The notes: generated from the sequence alone by a model not told the origin. Shown: positions 8,442 to 17,702, counted from the first letter of the stretch. The stretch: DNA of 42,996 nt from Spirochaetota bacterium (GCA_025457915.1 JALOTL010000025.1:1-42996), one strand, 5' to 3'. Program-made: numbers and translations.

Positions 8442-9794
8442 ATGCCTGAAAATAAAATACAAAATACCCCTATGGTCCGGCGAATTCCCGCGAAGTCAGG
8501 AGTAAAAAAAGCATTATTTACCGCTATCCTGTCCCTGACGTTCACATTACTGGCTTTCGATTATGCTGACGCGGGGGCCTATTCTCTCGGCAAGCTGAAA
8601 AGCGTGACGTCCGAGGGCGCCGTCGACGTATTGAGAAATCCCGCCCTGATGACGGTTATCCCGGGCGGAGGGGCCATCGGCATTCTTGCCGTTTACAGCC
8701 CTTATTATTATCTTCATTCAAACAACGGGTCTCTTTTCAGCGATTTTACATATCCGTCCTTCCGCGCCAGGCAGACCGCACGGCAGGCGGCTTCTTTCGA
8801 CCTCGCCTTCTGCTCGAAAAGCGGGAAATCGGCTTTCGGAATAGGCGTCACCACCAACGATTTGAACAGGGTCAGCAGATACAGGGAAAAACTCGCAGCC
8901 TACAAGTCCGGATATTATTACGCAAGTGACGTTTCTGTCACGGAAATGAACTTCACCCCGTCCTTCGTCGCCTCATATGGTTTCGAGGTTTCAAGCGGGC
9001 ATTCCATAGGCTTCCAGATAAACGTCGGCTATTTCCAGCGCACGACCGGCACCACGGCCAATCATTTCGATTTGAGCTGGACATCAACCAGGTTTAAATC
9101 GACGGATAAAGAAACAAAAATCGCGACCGAACTCGGCTTCGGATACCTTTACAAAAACGAAGACTCCCAGGCCGGGCTTCTCCTCAAATCGGGAAAATTT
9201 TCCGTCAACAGGCCGACATATGAATACGATCTTATTAAAATGGACGCGGTATTTCCATTCAGGAGAAAGGGCGAAGCGCGTCCTTCGGCTTTCTTTGCCT
9301 ACGAAAGCACGATCAGCATCGTCGCCGGCGGGCACAAAAAGCTTCTCCCGGAAATCGGCATAGCCGCCGAAGGTGAAATCGCGATGCCGGCCACATACAC
9401 CAAAAAGGATTTCTTCTTCGGCGAGAACACCTGCTACACCGTCTTCAAGAAGGATTCCACCGTTAACCGCGATCCTTCAATCTCGATCAGGGGCGGTTTC
9501 GATTTCCCGCTTTCGCAGTCTTTCACGGTCAATCTCGGCGGAGGCTTTTCCACGGAATCTGAAAAAACCGGGTCATACATGAAGGAAATCAAATATACCA
9601 GCGACACATACTACGGCGTCCTCGGATTCGACATAGGCTTCTCTGAAGGATCGGTTATAACAATCGGATCGCAGATTTCAAGCACAAGCACGAGCTACAG
9701 CAAATTTTATAGTATAATAGACAGCTCTTACAATCTCCAGTATAAACGGACTCTTGAACTGTATTCATTTTTGGGGATTTCTCTCGGACTGTAG
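8442..9794 (+). CDS. FadL/OmpP1-like or UPF0164-like outer-membrane barrel protein
   Basis: 450 aa. After a positively charged N-region, residues about 26-45 form a signal peptide core (ALFTAILSLTFTLLAF) ending near ADAG. The mature N-terminus reads TSEGAVDVLRNPALMTV, a pattern shared by FadL-like and UPF0164-like barrels, in which an Asn-Pro-Ala segment forms part of the plug. The remainder alternates hydrophobic and polar residues with many Tyr, Phe and Gly, typical of beta-strands. The final residues are LGISLGL, not a classic terminal Phe. There is no clear ribosome site at the ATG at 8442; ATG at 8475 is an alternative that still keeps the signal peptide. It precedes the PilZ-like gene by 42 bp. 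Ligand unknown. Confidence 0.75.
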   Translation: MPENKIQNTPMVRRIPAKSGVKKALFTAILSLTFTLLAFDYADAGAYSLGKLKSVTSEGAVDVLRNPALMTVIPGGGAIGILAVYSPYYYLHSNNGSLFSDFTYPSFRARQTARQAASFDLAFCSKSGKSAFGIGVTTNDLNRVSRYREKLAAYKSGYYYASDVSVTEMNFTPSFVASYGFEVSSGHSIGFQINVGYFQRTTGTTANHFDLSWTSTRFKSTDKETKIATELGFGYLYKNEDSQAGLLLKSGKFSVNRPTYEYDLIKMDAVFPFRRKGEARPSAFFAYESTISIVAGGHKKLLPEIGIAAEGEIAMPATYTKKDFFFGENTCYTVFKKDSTVNRDPSISIRGGFDFPLSQSFTVNLGGGFSTESEKTGSYMKEIKYTSDTYYGVLGFDIGFSEGSVITIGSQISSTSTSYSKFYSIIDSSYNLQYKRTLELYSFLGISLGL

Positions 9795-9836
9795 CGGGAA
9801 CAATCCCAGCGTTCACCCGGATCACAGAAGGCCGAT

Positions 9837-10853
9837 ATGGATATAGAAACTGTATTAGGAATCAAGTGGCATGCCGCTTCCTCATGGGAAGTACTGCTGA
9901 TACTTTTTTCCATCTTCATGCTCGCCATAATCTACTTCCTTTATAAGTACCTGCAGGTTCTTAAAGACCGGAGAATACACGACCACCAGCTGTTCCTCTT
10001 CAAGCTGAAAAAACTGGGGTTATCGAACTTCCAGATTAAAATAATAAACAACATGCTGGGCATACTCAGGCTCGGCGAATCCAACAGGTTCCTTACGGAA
10101 ACCGCGCTTTTCGAGGACGGGGTGGGCAGGTTCCTGGGGTTCCTCAAGGACAAGAACGAACCGGAAGAGACCCTGGAATCCATATGCAAGGACATCTCGA
10201 TGATAAACGACAGGCTATTCCATCACAGCCTGCAGAGGAAGCCGATCGAAAGGCTCATGGATATAGAGGCTGACCAGATCCTTTACTTCATCACGGAATA
10301 CAAATACGTTTACATGGGGAAAATAATCTCCAAATCTGAAAAGGGCCTGGATATCAGGCTTTTCAGGAGCCCAAGGCAGATATCCGATCTTTCCCCGGGC
10401 ATATCGATCAAGGTTTATATCTGGCGTTCCGGCGACGCCGAATACGTCTTCAGCTCAAAGACCCTGGCGGGTAAAAAAAACATCCTCACGATCTCCATCT
10501 CCGACGATTTCGTCAGGGGAAAGGAATTCAGGCACCCGTACATCGACATTATAGTCCCGGCAACGCTTACAGCCATCAAGGAATCCGGAAACGCTGAGGA
10601 AGAGATCATCAGCGGAACGATCCTGAAAATAAATGAATTCGAAGCGGTCATGAAGCTTTCAAAAAAACTCAACTACAACTTCGATTATTACATAGACTTC
10701 GAGATACTGGAATTCCATATCAGGTCAAACAGCAGGCTTATAGCCAGCAGGAGCGTCGAAGAGGAAAACAGCATTTATTACACGCTCAAGTTCGATGACA
10801 TGTCCGAAGCCGCGAAAAACATACTAAAGAAATATATCTACGAACACCTCTAA
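9837..10853 (+). CDS. Membrane-anchored PilZ-like (YcgR-related) protein
   Basis: 338 aa with one transmembrane helix at residues 18-40 (VLLILFSIFMLAIIYFLYKYL), then a cytoplasmic part. The segment LFLFKLKKLGLSNFQIKIIN near residue 51 resembles the linker found in spirochaete PilZ-domain proteins. The C-terminal 200 residues look like tandem beta-barrels of YcgR type (about 150-250 and 250-338). The canonical PilZ c-di-GMP signatures RxxxR and DxSxxG are not evident: the second barrel has GTILKINEFEAVMKL where DxSxxG is expected. Binding may therefore be lost or different. The gene overlaps the 3' end of mtnP by 4 bp. The assignment rests on pattern similarity only. Confidence 0.6.
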   Translation: MDIETVLGIKWHAASSWEVLLILFSIFMLAIIYFLYKYLQVLKDRRIHDHQLFLFKLKKLGLSNFQIKIINNMLGILRLGESNRFLTETALFEDGVGRFLGFLKDKNEPEETLESICKDISMINDRLFHHSLQRKPIERLMDIEADQILYFITEYKYVYMGKIISKSEKGLDIRLFRSPRQISDLSPGISIKVYIWRSGDAEYVFSSKTLAGKKNILTISISDDFVRGKEFRHPYIDIIVPATLTAIKESGNAEEEIISGTILKINEFEAVMKLSKKLNYNFDYYIDFEILEFHIRSNSRLIASRSVEEENSIYYTLKFDDMSEAAKNILKKYIYEHL

Positions 10854-11713
10854 AAGTAATCCGGCAAGATCTTCTTCAGCCTGGCCGACTGTTTACCATT
10901 CCTTTTTTCCTTCGCAGTGACTATCGCGTACCTGGACGCCTCATCGCATCCGCAATCCCTATTCTTTTCATGAAGATTTACAATAAGCCTCTTGATCAGG
11001 TCCTTTGCGTGCCCCGAGTTTACCGCAAGGTTCTTGATGACCATGTCTATGGTGACGTGTTCCTCTGTCTCGTGCCAGCAATCGTAATCGGTGCTCATGC
11101 AGATCACCGCATAGCAGATCTCGGCCTCCCTTGCCAGTTTTGCTTCCGGTATGGTGCTCATGTTTATCACGCCGGCTCCCCACGAACGGTAGAGGTTGCT
11201 CTCGGCCCTGGTGGAGAATGCCGGACCCTCCATGCAGATCAGCGTCTGGTTGCAGTGCATGGTTAATCCCATATCCACTGCTATCGGTTTGATTATATCG
11301 TGTATTCTCCCGCAGAATGGATGGCCGAAGCCCACGTGGGCAGCCACGCCGTCGCCGAAGAATGTCCCGCGCCTGCCCATGGTCCTGTCAATAACCTGGT
11401 CCGGAAGGACGAAATCGAGCGGCCTGATCTCCTCCTTGAGGCTGCCTACGGCGGAAAAGGCGACGATTTGCCCGACCCCGAGCATCTTCATCGCGGCGAT
11501 GTTGGCCCTGTAGTTTATTTCGTGGGGAAGTACGCAATGGCCCCTGCCGTGTCTCGGAAGGAACGCCGCCCTGTGTCCGGATATCTCCGCTATGGTTATC
11601 CTGTCCGAGGGCATGCCCCACGGCGTTTTAACCTTCATCTCCTCTATGACCCGGGCGCCCTCTATTTCGTAAAGGCCGGTCCCGCCTATGAATCCGATTT
11701 CGATTTTCTCCAC
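10850..11713 (-). CDS. mtnP: S-methyl-5'-thioadenosine phosphorylase (MTAP/PNP family)
   Basis: Cleaves methylthioadenosine with phosphate to adenine and methylthioribose-1-phosphate, recycling the by-product of polyamine synthesis. The phosphate loop FIGGTGLY is at the N-terminus. PRHGRGH near residue 53, LPHEINYRAN near 65 and MEGPAFSTRAE near 172 are family hallmarks. INMSTIPEAKLAREAEICY near 190 and STDYDCW near 213 complete the purine site; the Asp there favours 6-amino purines, as in MTAP. I chose the GTG at 11713 because CGGAG lies seven bases upstream; an ATG at 11746 gives 11 extra residues without a ribosome site. It converges on the PilZ-like gene (4-bp overlap). The speD-like gene elsewhere in the window is a possible source of its substrate. 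Confidence 0.93.
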   Translation of the reverse strand: MEKIEIGFIGGTGLYEIEGARVIEEMKVKTPWGMPSDRITIAEISGHRAAFLPRHGRGHCVLPHEINYRANIAAMKMLGVGQIVAFSAVGSLKEEIRPLDFVLPDQVIDRTMGRRGTFFGDGVAAHVGFGHPFCGRIHDIIKPIAVDMGLTMHCNQTLICMEGPAFSTRAESNLYRSWGAGVINMSTIPEAKLAREAEICYAVICMSTDYDCWHETEEHVTIDMVIKNLAVNSGHAKDLIKRLIVNLHEKNRDCGCDEASRYAIVTAKEKRNGKQSARLKKILPDYF

Positions 11714-11814
11714 TTTAATGCTCCGTTTTTTTTCAGGATCGATCATGCATGAAAAGGCTTCAAGAAATTAATTTTTTTATTAATTTTTTATCAGAAAACA
11801 ATATCCCGCATGCG

Positions 11815-11832
11815 CCGGTTTGTTAAAACCGG
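11815..11832. repeat. Perfect hairpin between glcD and mtnP
   Basis: CCGGTTT (11815-11821), loop GTTA, AAACCGG (11826-11832). The palindrome CGCATGCG adjoins it. No U-tract follows directly on either strand, so it is not a standard terminator. It lies in the roughly 250-bp spacer between glcD and mtnP. Confidence 0.45.
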
Positions 11833-11960
11833 ATAAAGATAATTGTAATCCGGTTCAGGGCATCCATTTATGAAACATGGGGTCAGAGCCCATAGCAGAA
11901 AAACAATCCGGAAGAGAATATCGCCGCTTAAAACAATCACCCGGACGATTAAAAGAGGGT

Positions 11961-13349
11961 TTATTGGAATATTTTCCCTGGATTGAGAATGCCGTTCGGA
12001 TCGAAAGCCTGCTTGATCCTTTTTATCAGGGCCAGTTCAGCTTCCGACAGGGCCATGCCGAGGTATTCCCTGCGAATATAGCCTATCCCATGCTCGCCGG
12101 TGATGGTCCCGCCGAGGGAAATGGCCCGCCCGTAAATCTCCCTTTTCAGACCGGGAATAATCCCTGTCCACTGATCGTAGTCCATGCCGCCCTTCAGCAC
12201 GTCCATGTGCACGTTGCCGTCCCCCGCGTGCCCGAACATGACCGACCTGAGCCCCAGGCCGTTCAGGTAACCCTTTACCTCGACGAGGAACCGCGGTATC
12301 ATCGACCTGGGGACCACGCAGTCCTCCGCGAGAAAAACAGGGCTTTCCTCGTGGATGGCCTCCCTGATCGACCTCCTGGCCTTCCAGAGCTTTTCCCTCT
12401 GGGCGCCGGACTGGGCGACGACAATCCTCTCCTCCCCTGACCCGAGTATTTCAGCTACCAATGCGAGGTCCTCGTTCACCTGGTCCTCGGATTTTCCGTC
12501 AAGCTGTATCAGCAGGTGGGCCCTGGCTTCCGGAAATGGAAATGCGCCCTTGAGAAAACCGTTTGCCAGTTTTATCGCGTCCTCCTCCATGAATTCAATT
12601 GTCGAGGGGACGATCCTTGCCTTCAATATCCTGAAAACCGATTCTATCGCGCTTTCTATTGAATCGAACGATACGAGCAGATCTAACGTATGAAGCGGGG
12701 CGGGAATCAGCCTGAGATAAATTTTTGTTATAACCGCCAGGGTCCCCTCGGATCCGAGAAGTATCCCCGTCAGGTTGTATCCAGTGGCGTTTTTCACGAA
12801 TTTACCGCCGGTGCTGATGATGCTGCCGTCCGGGAGGACGATCTCCAGTCCGAGCACGTAGTCCCTGGTGGTGCCGTATTTTACGGCCCTGGGCCCCCCG
12901 GCTATTTCCGCCACGTTCCCGCCTATCGAGCATATGTCGAGGCTCGCGGGGTCCGGGGGATACATCAGTCCCTCGGAAAGGGCTTCGCGCTGAAGATCGC
13001 CGGTAATGACGCCGGGCTCGACCACTGCCACCATGTTCTCCCTGTCGATCTCGATAATCCTCTTCATTTTTTCGAGGGAAAGCACGAGCCCGCCGGAAAC
13101 CGGGACAGCGCCTCCCGTCACGCCGCTGCCGGCGCCCCTGGGTATTACCGGAAACAGGTTTTCATTGCAGACGGACATGGCCCTCGAGACGTCTTCCGCG
13201 GTCTCCGCCCTTACCAGGATGTCCGGCATATGCGAAAGGTCGGACGTCTCGTCCGTTGAATACGATAAAAGGATGTCCCTGTCGGTGAAGACCTTTCCGC
13301 TTCCCAGGACATCCGAAAGAAGCGATGCTATTCTTTTTGTCCTGTCCAT
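11961..13349 (-). CDS. glcD: FAD-linked oxidase, GlcD/D-lactate dehydrogenase type
   Basis: 462 aa, the normal length for GlcD-like 2-hydroxyacid oxidases. The N-terminal FAD_binding_4 (PCMH) domain includes the pyrophosphate-binding stretch PRGAGSGVTGGAVPVSGG near residue 72, then YPPDPAS and IGGNVAEIAGG. The C-terminal FAD-oxidase domain carries FGHAGDGNVHMD near residue 370 and ITGEHGIGYIRREYL near residue 415, which hold the metal and substrate histidines. DPNGILNPGKIF ends the protein as usual. It starts 11 bp after the Ldh_2-type dehydrogenase, so both probably act on hydroxyacids such as lactate, glycolate or malate. No GlcE or GlcF subunit gene is present, so the electron acceptor is unknown. 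Confidence 0.93.
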   Translation of the reverse strand: MDRTKRIASLLSDVLGSGKVFTDRDILLSYSTDETSDLSHMPDILVRAETAEDVSRAMSVCNENLFPVIPRGAGSGVTGGAVPVSGGLVLSLEKMKRIIEIDRENMVAVVEPGVITGDLQREALSEGLMYPPDPASLDICSIGGNVAEIAGGPRAVKYGTTRDYVLGLEIVLPDGSIISTGGKFVKNATGYNLTGILLGSEGTLAVITKIYLRLIPAPLHTLDLLVSFDSIESAIESVFRILKARIVPSTIEFMEEDAIKLANGFLKGAFPFPEARAHLLIQLDGKSEDQVNEDLALVAEILGSGEERIVVAQSGAQREKLWKARRSIREAIHEESPVFLAEDCVVPRSMIPRFLVEVKGYLNGLGLRSVMFGHAGDGNVHMDVLKGGMDYDQWTGIIPGLKREIYGRAISLGGTITGEHGIGYIRREYLGMALSEAELALIKRIKQAFDPNGILNPGKIFQ

Positions 13350-13360
13350 CGGTTTCCGGT

Positions 13361-14467
13361 TCAGAAAGGAAAATCATATCCCTTGAGGCCGAGCTCGCCG
13401 ATCATTGTCCTGATTTCCTTCTGGAGGCTCAGGTTGACCGGGACACCCCTGTCTTTTCTATCCAGCCATGCAAGGTATTCCTTCTCCCCTGCCGTATATA
13501 TCCTTTCCTGGCCGGGCATTTTTCTTGACGCCCGGATCTCCCTGAGTATGTCGCCGGTGATTTTTTTGAACGACTCCAGCTCGGTGAACTGCCCGATATC
13601 AACCGCCATGAAAAAATGTCCTAACCTGTAAGGCACCTTTTTGCCGTTTTCGAATCCGGTGAGCATCTTCATGTAGCTCCCGGCCTGAAGGGCCGCGGAC
13701 ATTATCTCGACCGCCACAGCGTATCCGTATCCCTTGTAGCCGCCGCCTTCCTCTCCTATACCGCCGAGTGGCGTGAGCGCCGCCGTTCCGTCCACGAGGG
13801 CATCGAGGGCCCTTTTCGAGTCAGTGAAGGTCTCGCCTTTCTCGTCGATCACCCATCCCGGGGGCATGTCCTTGCCTTCCCTCTCGTAGACCTCTATCTT
13901 GCCTCTCTGGGTCACGGACGTGGCGCAGTCGATCACGAAAGGAAACTCCTCGTCCGTAGGTATGCCGAGAACCAGCGGGTTCGTGCCGAGCATGTTCTCC
14001 ACGCCGAATGTCGGCGCTATGGACGGCCTCGCGTTCGTGCCGGTGATTCCGATCATCCCGGCGCCGGCCGCCATCATTACGAAATACCCGGCTATTCCGT
14101 AATGGGTTGAATTCCTCACCGCTACCATGCCGAGTCCGTATTTGCCGGCTTTTTCGATAGCCATATCCATGGACCTTTTGGCTATAACGTGTCCCATGCC
14201 GTGATGGCCGTCGATGACCGCGGTAGCCGGGCCCTCCCTGACAATTTCAAAATTCGTCTCCGGGAACTGTATCCCGGCCTTTATGCGGTCGTAGTATATC
14301 GGCTTCAACCTGTTTATCCCATGGGAATCTATCCCCCTCTTGTCCGCGGTGATGAGGATATCGGCGCATATCCTCGCGTCACCGTCTGGCACGCCCACGC
14401 CCCTGAAAACGTCGGCCATGAACCGCTCCATAATGTCGAAATCTATCCAGAACACCTTTTCAGACAT
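13361..14467 (-). CDS. Malate/L-lactate (Ldh_2) family NAD(P)-dependent dehydrogenase
   Basis: 368 aa from MSEKVFW. This family (MdH, ComC, AllD, YiaK) reduces or oxidises 2-keto/2-hydroxyacids using a fold unlike classical LDH. The catalytic region ADKRGIDSHGINRLK near residue 43 carries the family Asp-Ser-His-Gly. RNSTHYGIAGYF near residue 118 and NMLGTNPLVLGIPT near residue 156 are also typical. The start is set by GAGGAG seven bases upstream; the frame extends 35 codons further upstream but without family similarity. The 110-bp gap to pabC contains a weak candidate promoter (TTGCAT, 16 bp, TATTCT). The GlcD-type gene follows 11 bp downstream. Exact substrate is not deducible. Confidence 0.92.
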   Translation of the reverse strand: MSEKVFWIDFDIMERFMADVFRGVGVPDGDARICADILITADKRGIDSHGINRLKPIYYDRIKAGIQFPETNFEIVREGPATAVIDGHHGMGHVIAKRSMDMAIEKAGKYGLGMVAVRNSTHYGIAGYFVMMAAGAGMIGITGTNARPSIAPTFGVENMLGTNPLVLGIPTDEEFPFVIDCATSVTQRGKIEVYEREGKDMPPGWVIDEKGETFTDSKRALDALVDGTAALTPLGGIGEEGGGYKGYGYAVAVEIMSAALQAGSYMKMLTGFENGKKVPYRLGHFFMAVDIGQFTELESFKKITGDILREIRASRKMPGQERIYTAGEKEYLAWLDRKDRGVPVNLSLQKEIRTMIGELGLKGYDFPF

Positions 14468-14577
14468 TTCAGACTCCTCGAATTGAATGATGTTGCAAGA
14501 ATATTCCGCGCCGCGATATATGCAAGAAAAATATAGCCGGTTAAGGCCGGGGGAGACAAAAGGGCCGGGCACAAATC

Positions 14578-15171
14578 TTACGAGATGCAGTCCATTTCCA
14601 CGAATAACTCGCCGAGACCGATCATCGCGTTAATGATGCACGCCCTTCTGAAATGCGGCAGGTCGCCGGGCGCAATATTTGCCTCGATTACCGCGCCGGA
14701 AAGGAGAAGCTCCTCGCGTCTCGTGCCGGGCAGAAGAGGCCGCGCGGGAGTGAACCAGGAAACGCCGTCGTAAAATGCGATGTTTGAAAAGGAGGTGTCC
14801 GTAACCACGCCGTTTTTAACAATCAGGACGTCGTCGCGGCCGTCCCTCATCGCAAGCGCCCGGACCAGGGCGCTCCTGTCTTCATATTTGAAGCCGTATT
14901 CGATTTCGTCGCACCCGACAAGCTTGAGGCTTCGGATAATTCTCCGCGAGTAAGGCCTGATTTCCACGGACCTGACGCTCCGGTCGTATGTAACCCTGCA
15001 CCTGTAAGGTTCCGGGGATTTCGTCAGCAGCGGATCCAGTACGGGACCCAGCTCGATGCGGTCCTCCATGCCGAACAGGGCCTCCCTGGTCCGGTTCATC
15101 CTCCGCTCGTGCAGCACGATATTGGACGCCGCCCCGTTTTCTATCCTTATCGTTTCAAACAGCAGGCACAT
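14578..15171 (-). CDS. pabC: Aminodeoxychorismate lyase-like (class IV aminotransferase fold)
   Basis: 197 aa, shorter than E. coli PabC (269) but typical of the compact class IV proteins next to pabB. The pyridoxal phosphate Lys is likely the one in GFKYEDRS near residue 93. LHERRMNRTREALFG near residue 21 matches the N-terminal substrate loop. NGVVTDTSFSNIAFY near residue 119 corresponds to the conserved E-x-S-x-S-N region; Asp-Thr replaces Glu-Xaa here. PLLPGTRREELL near residue 145 binds cofactor phosphate. It overlaps pabB by 17 bp, so the two are translationally coupled. It would release pyruvate from aminodeoxychorismate to give p-aminobenzoate for folate. Confidence 0.88.
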   Translation of the reverse strand: MCLLFETIRIENGAASNIVLHERRMNRTREALFGMEDRIELGPVLDPLLTKSPEPYRCRVTYDRSVRSVEIRPYSRRIIRSLKLVGCDEIEYGFKYEDRSALVRALAMRDGRDDVLIVKNGVVTDTSFSNIAFYDGVSWFTPARPLLPGTRREELLLSGAVIEANIAPGDLPHFRRACIINAMIGLGELFVEMDCIS

Positions 15172-16195
15172 AAACCTTGTCGACCATCTCCCTGTATTCC
15201 GAGACCGGATCGCTGTATACCGTGATCCCGCCCCCGCTTTTGTATATCATGCCGTCGTCAGTATTCTCTATGAATCTTATCATGACCGCGCTGTCAAGGT
15301 CCTTCCCGTCGAACAGGCCGAAAACCCCGGTGTAATATCCCCTGTCGTAATTCTCAGCCTCGCTTATGATCTCGAGCGTCCTTTTTTTCGGCGCGCCCGT
15401 GACCGAGCCGGCAGGGAGCATCGAGCAGATTATATCCCCGATCCTCCCGGGATAATCCCCTTCAAGGTCGCCAGTTATCTCCGATACGGTTTGAAGGAGC
15501 ACGCTATCATGCGTGTTCACCCTTTCAACGCGGCGGAAGTCCTCAACCCTTACGTTCGAGGCCACGGCATTCATATCGTTGCGTATGAGGTCAACTATGG
15601 TCAGGTGTTCGGAAAACTCCTTCTGGTCCCCGAGTATTATCTCCTCAGCGCCTGGAATATCCGCGTTTATGGTGCCCTTCATCGGATAAGAGCTTATCCT
15701 TCCGCCGGATATTTTAACGAAACACTCCGGGGAAAAAACAACGAAATCGTCCCTGTAAAGGAGCCTGTACCTGGCGCCGCCCAGGCGGTAGATACCGGCA
15801 AGGTCAAGGTTGATGTCGATCCTTGTGGGAAAGGTCAGGTTGAGCAGATAGGAATCGCCCCTGGACTGGTTTTCAAGTACAAGGTCAAAGGCCCTTTTGT
15901 ATTCCTCGAAGGGCACGGGATGCTTATCCATACGGAACCCGTTGCCGCATGGCCCCGGCGGTGGGGAATTGGCGATGCCGCCGATATCATATAGTATTCC
16001 GCTGCCGATGGCCTCGCTGCAGGGAACGGCAACCGGCCTCCTGAATTCATAATCGATGATGAATAAAAACGGGACGCGGTTTCTCCCGTAAAGGTTCATC
16101 TTCTCGATGAATGCCCGCCGGGCTTCGTTATCATCCTGTCTCGATTCCGCAAGTCCCGGCGCGCCACGACGGCCGGTAATGTCACTTTTTTTCAA
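15155..16195 (-). CDS. pabB: Aminodeoxychorismate synthase component I
   Basis: 346-aa chorismate-binding enzyme lacking the large N-terminal domain of TrpE-type proteins. The key motif SYPMKGTI near residue 195 has Lys where anthranilate synthases have Ala (PIAGT). This lysine forms a covalent intermediate in ADC synthase, so the call is pabB and not trpE. Further family motifs are VDLIRNDM, PAGSVTGAPKKRTLEII near residue 267 and the C-terminal KSGGGITVYSDPVSEY. The frame begins with TTG at 16195 overlapping the HEAT gene by 14 bp; the first 25 residues are unconserved and the true start could be a little further in. No pabA gene is adjacent; TrpG at 21919 may supply the amidotransferase. 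Confidence 0.92.
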   Translation of the reverse strand: MKKSDITGRRGAPGLAESRQDDNEARRAFIEKMNLYGRNRVPFLFIIDYEFRRPVAVPCSEAIGSGILYDIGGIANSPPPGPCGNGFRMDKHPVPFEEYKRAFDLVLENQSRGDSYLLNLTFPTRIDINLDLAGIYRLGGARYRLLYRDDFVVFSPECFVKISGGRISSYPMKGTINADIPGAEEIILGDQKEFSEHLTIVDLIRNDMNAVASNVRVEDFRRVERVNTHDSVLLQTVSEITGDLEGDYPGRIGDIICSMLPAGSVTGAPKKRTLEIISEAENYDRGYYTGVFGLFDGKDLDSAVMIRFIENTDDGMIYKSGGGITVYSDPVSEYREMVDKVYVPAV

Positions 16196-17594
16196 GCTTC
16201 TTCAGCGCCTGCTGGGCCACGTTTTTCACGGAATCGGTATCCCCGACGGCAAGGACCTGCTTGATAAATGGAACCGCCGACTTGTCGCCGATTTCTCCGA
16301 GCGCCCAGGCGGCCTTTTCCCTTACGGACGGGTCCGACGCCCTGTTCTGAAGAAGGGAAACCAGGGACGGGACGGCCTTTTTGTCGCCTATTTTTCCGAG
16401 CGCCTCCGCGACCTGGTCTTTCCTGGTATTCGAGGCGTTCAGCGCGTCAAGCAGGACCGCCACTGAGGATTTGTCCTTTATGCTTCCCAGCGCCTGTACG
16501 GCCTTCGAACGAACATCCTGGTCAGAGCTTTTTTTCAGAAGATCCATTATTCCGGGCACGGCGGATTTTTCCCCTAGCTTTCCGAGTGCCTGTGCCGCAT
16601 ACGAGGACACGTTCGGGCTCTGGTCGCCGAGCGCGGTCAACAGAACCGGGATTGCGGATTTTTCCTTCAGGGATGCCAGCGCCTGTACCGCGTGGGCCCG
16701 AACGTTAACGTCCCTGTCGGCCGCAGCCTTGATAAGCGCGGCCGTTGCCGGCTTGCCCGTGAACCTGCTTATGATCACGGTCGCCTTGTCGCGGATCGAC
16801 GGGTCGCTGTCGTCAAGCGATTTGACCAGTGCCGGTACGACGTTCTTGTCTTTGATTTCCCCGAGCGCCTGGACCGCGATGCCGCGGACTTCAGGGCTCT
16901 CGTCCCTGAGGATCGACGAAAGGCCGGTTATCGTGGATTTGTCCTTAAGCGCCCCCAGGGCCTTCGCTGAAATCGCCCTTATGTCGGGGTCCCTGTCCTT
17001 GAGCGAGGTCACGAGCGCCGGGACCGATGTCTTGTCGCCTATTTTCGCGAGGTTTTCAACGACGGCCTTCCTGACGCCAGGATCCCCGTCCTTGACACCC
17101 TGCGCCAGGGCGTTCACGGCGGCCTTTCCCCCGAGCTTTCCAAGCGAGCTTACGGCTTCAAGCCTCACCCCGGAGTCTTTGTCTTTCAGCACGCCGGAAA
17201 GAGCAGTGGCCGCCGTTTTATCATTCAGGCCGCCGAGGGCCTTTGCGGCAAGTTTCCTGACGTCGCTGTTTTCATCTTTCAGGGTCGATACAATGGACGG
17301 GACGGATGCTTTTCCGCCCAGGTTGAAGAGGGCCCCGACAGCGGAAAGCCTTACTCCAGAATCTTTATCCTTCACAAGCTTTTTCAGTTCCCCGAGCGAC
17401 TCCCCGGCCTTCTTTTCTCCAAGCAGCTGGGCGGCCTTCGATCTCATTTTAGGATCGGCGTCCTTTAAAAATTTTACAAGATCTCCGGTTGCAGTCTGGA
17501 GATTCAATTCCCCGGGCGTTGCCGCTTCCGAATGGCGGCAGGTCAGGATTATTATTAGGGAAATCATGATAATAAAAAGCGGTATTTTTTTCAT
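16182..17594 (-). CDS. Exported HEAT-repeat protein (14 repeats)
   Basis: 470 aa. An N-terminal signal peptide (IPLFIIMISLIIIL) ends near HSEA-AT, so the protein is probably periplasmic. A Cys follows at residue 19 but the preceding LT is a poor lipobox. From about residue 36 to the end there are 14 near-regular 31-residue repeats of the PBS-lyase/HEAT type. Each has the pattern DxxxxVRxxAxxALGxxxDKxAVPxL. Such arrays form solenoids for protein binding; no catalytic motif is seen. DNA-level repetition in 16200-17450 follows from these repeats. It heads the transcript that continues into pabB and pabC, an unusual partner. A promoter lies 81 bp upstream of its start. Binding partner unknown. 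Confidence 0.88.
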   Translation of the reverse strand: MKKIPLFIIMISLIIILTCRHSEAATPGELNLQTATGDLVKFLKDADPKMRSKAAQLLGEKKAGESLGELKKLVKDKDSGVRLSAVGALFNLGGKASVPSIVSTLKDENSDVRKLAAKALGGLNDKTAATALSGVLKDKDSGVRLEAVSSLGKLGGKAAVNALAQGVKDGDPGVRKAVVENLAKIGDKTSVPALVTSLKDRDPDIRAISAKALGALKDKSTITGLSSILRDESPEVRGIAVQALGEIKDKNVVPALVKSLDDSDPSIRDKATVIISRFTGKPATAALIKAAADRDVNVRAHAVQALASLKEKSAIPVLLTALGDQSPNVSSYAAQALGKLGEKSAVPGIMDLLKKSSDQDVRSKAVQALGSIKDKSSVAVLLDALNASNTRKDQVAEALGKIGDKKAVPSLVSLLQNRASDPSVREKAAWALGEIGDKSAVPFIKQVLAVGDTDSVKNVAQQALKKLEKK

Positions 17595-17674
17595 ATGCCG
17601 GCTCCTTGTTGAACTGTTAATATGGAAAAATGCGAAATCAAATCAATAAAAAAACATGACAGGATCTATATATA

Positions 17675-17702
17675 AAAATACCCGCCTGAAATGCAGTGTC
17701 AA
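17675..17702 (-). promoter_or_regulatory. Promoter of the HEAT-pabB-pabC transcript
   Basis: On the minus strand, consensus TTGACA (17702-17697), a 16-base spacer and TATTTT (17680-17675). The HEAT-gene start follows about 80 bp downstream, with AAGGAG shortly before its ATG. Confidence 0.55.

Noticed and set aside
16200-17450. Tandem DNA repeats of about 93 bp
   Set aside because: They are fully explained by the protein's 31-residue HEAT units; no CRISPR-like direct repeats with unique spacers.
16381-17649. 422-codon open frame antisense to the HEAT-repeat gene
   Set aside because: It is Ser/Ala/Leu-rich low-complexity translation produced by the complementary strand of the 31-residue repeats.
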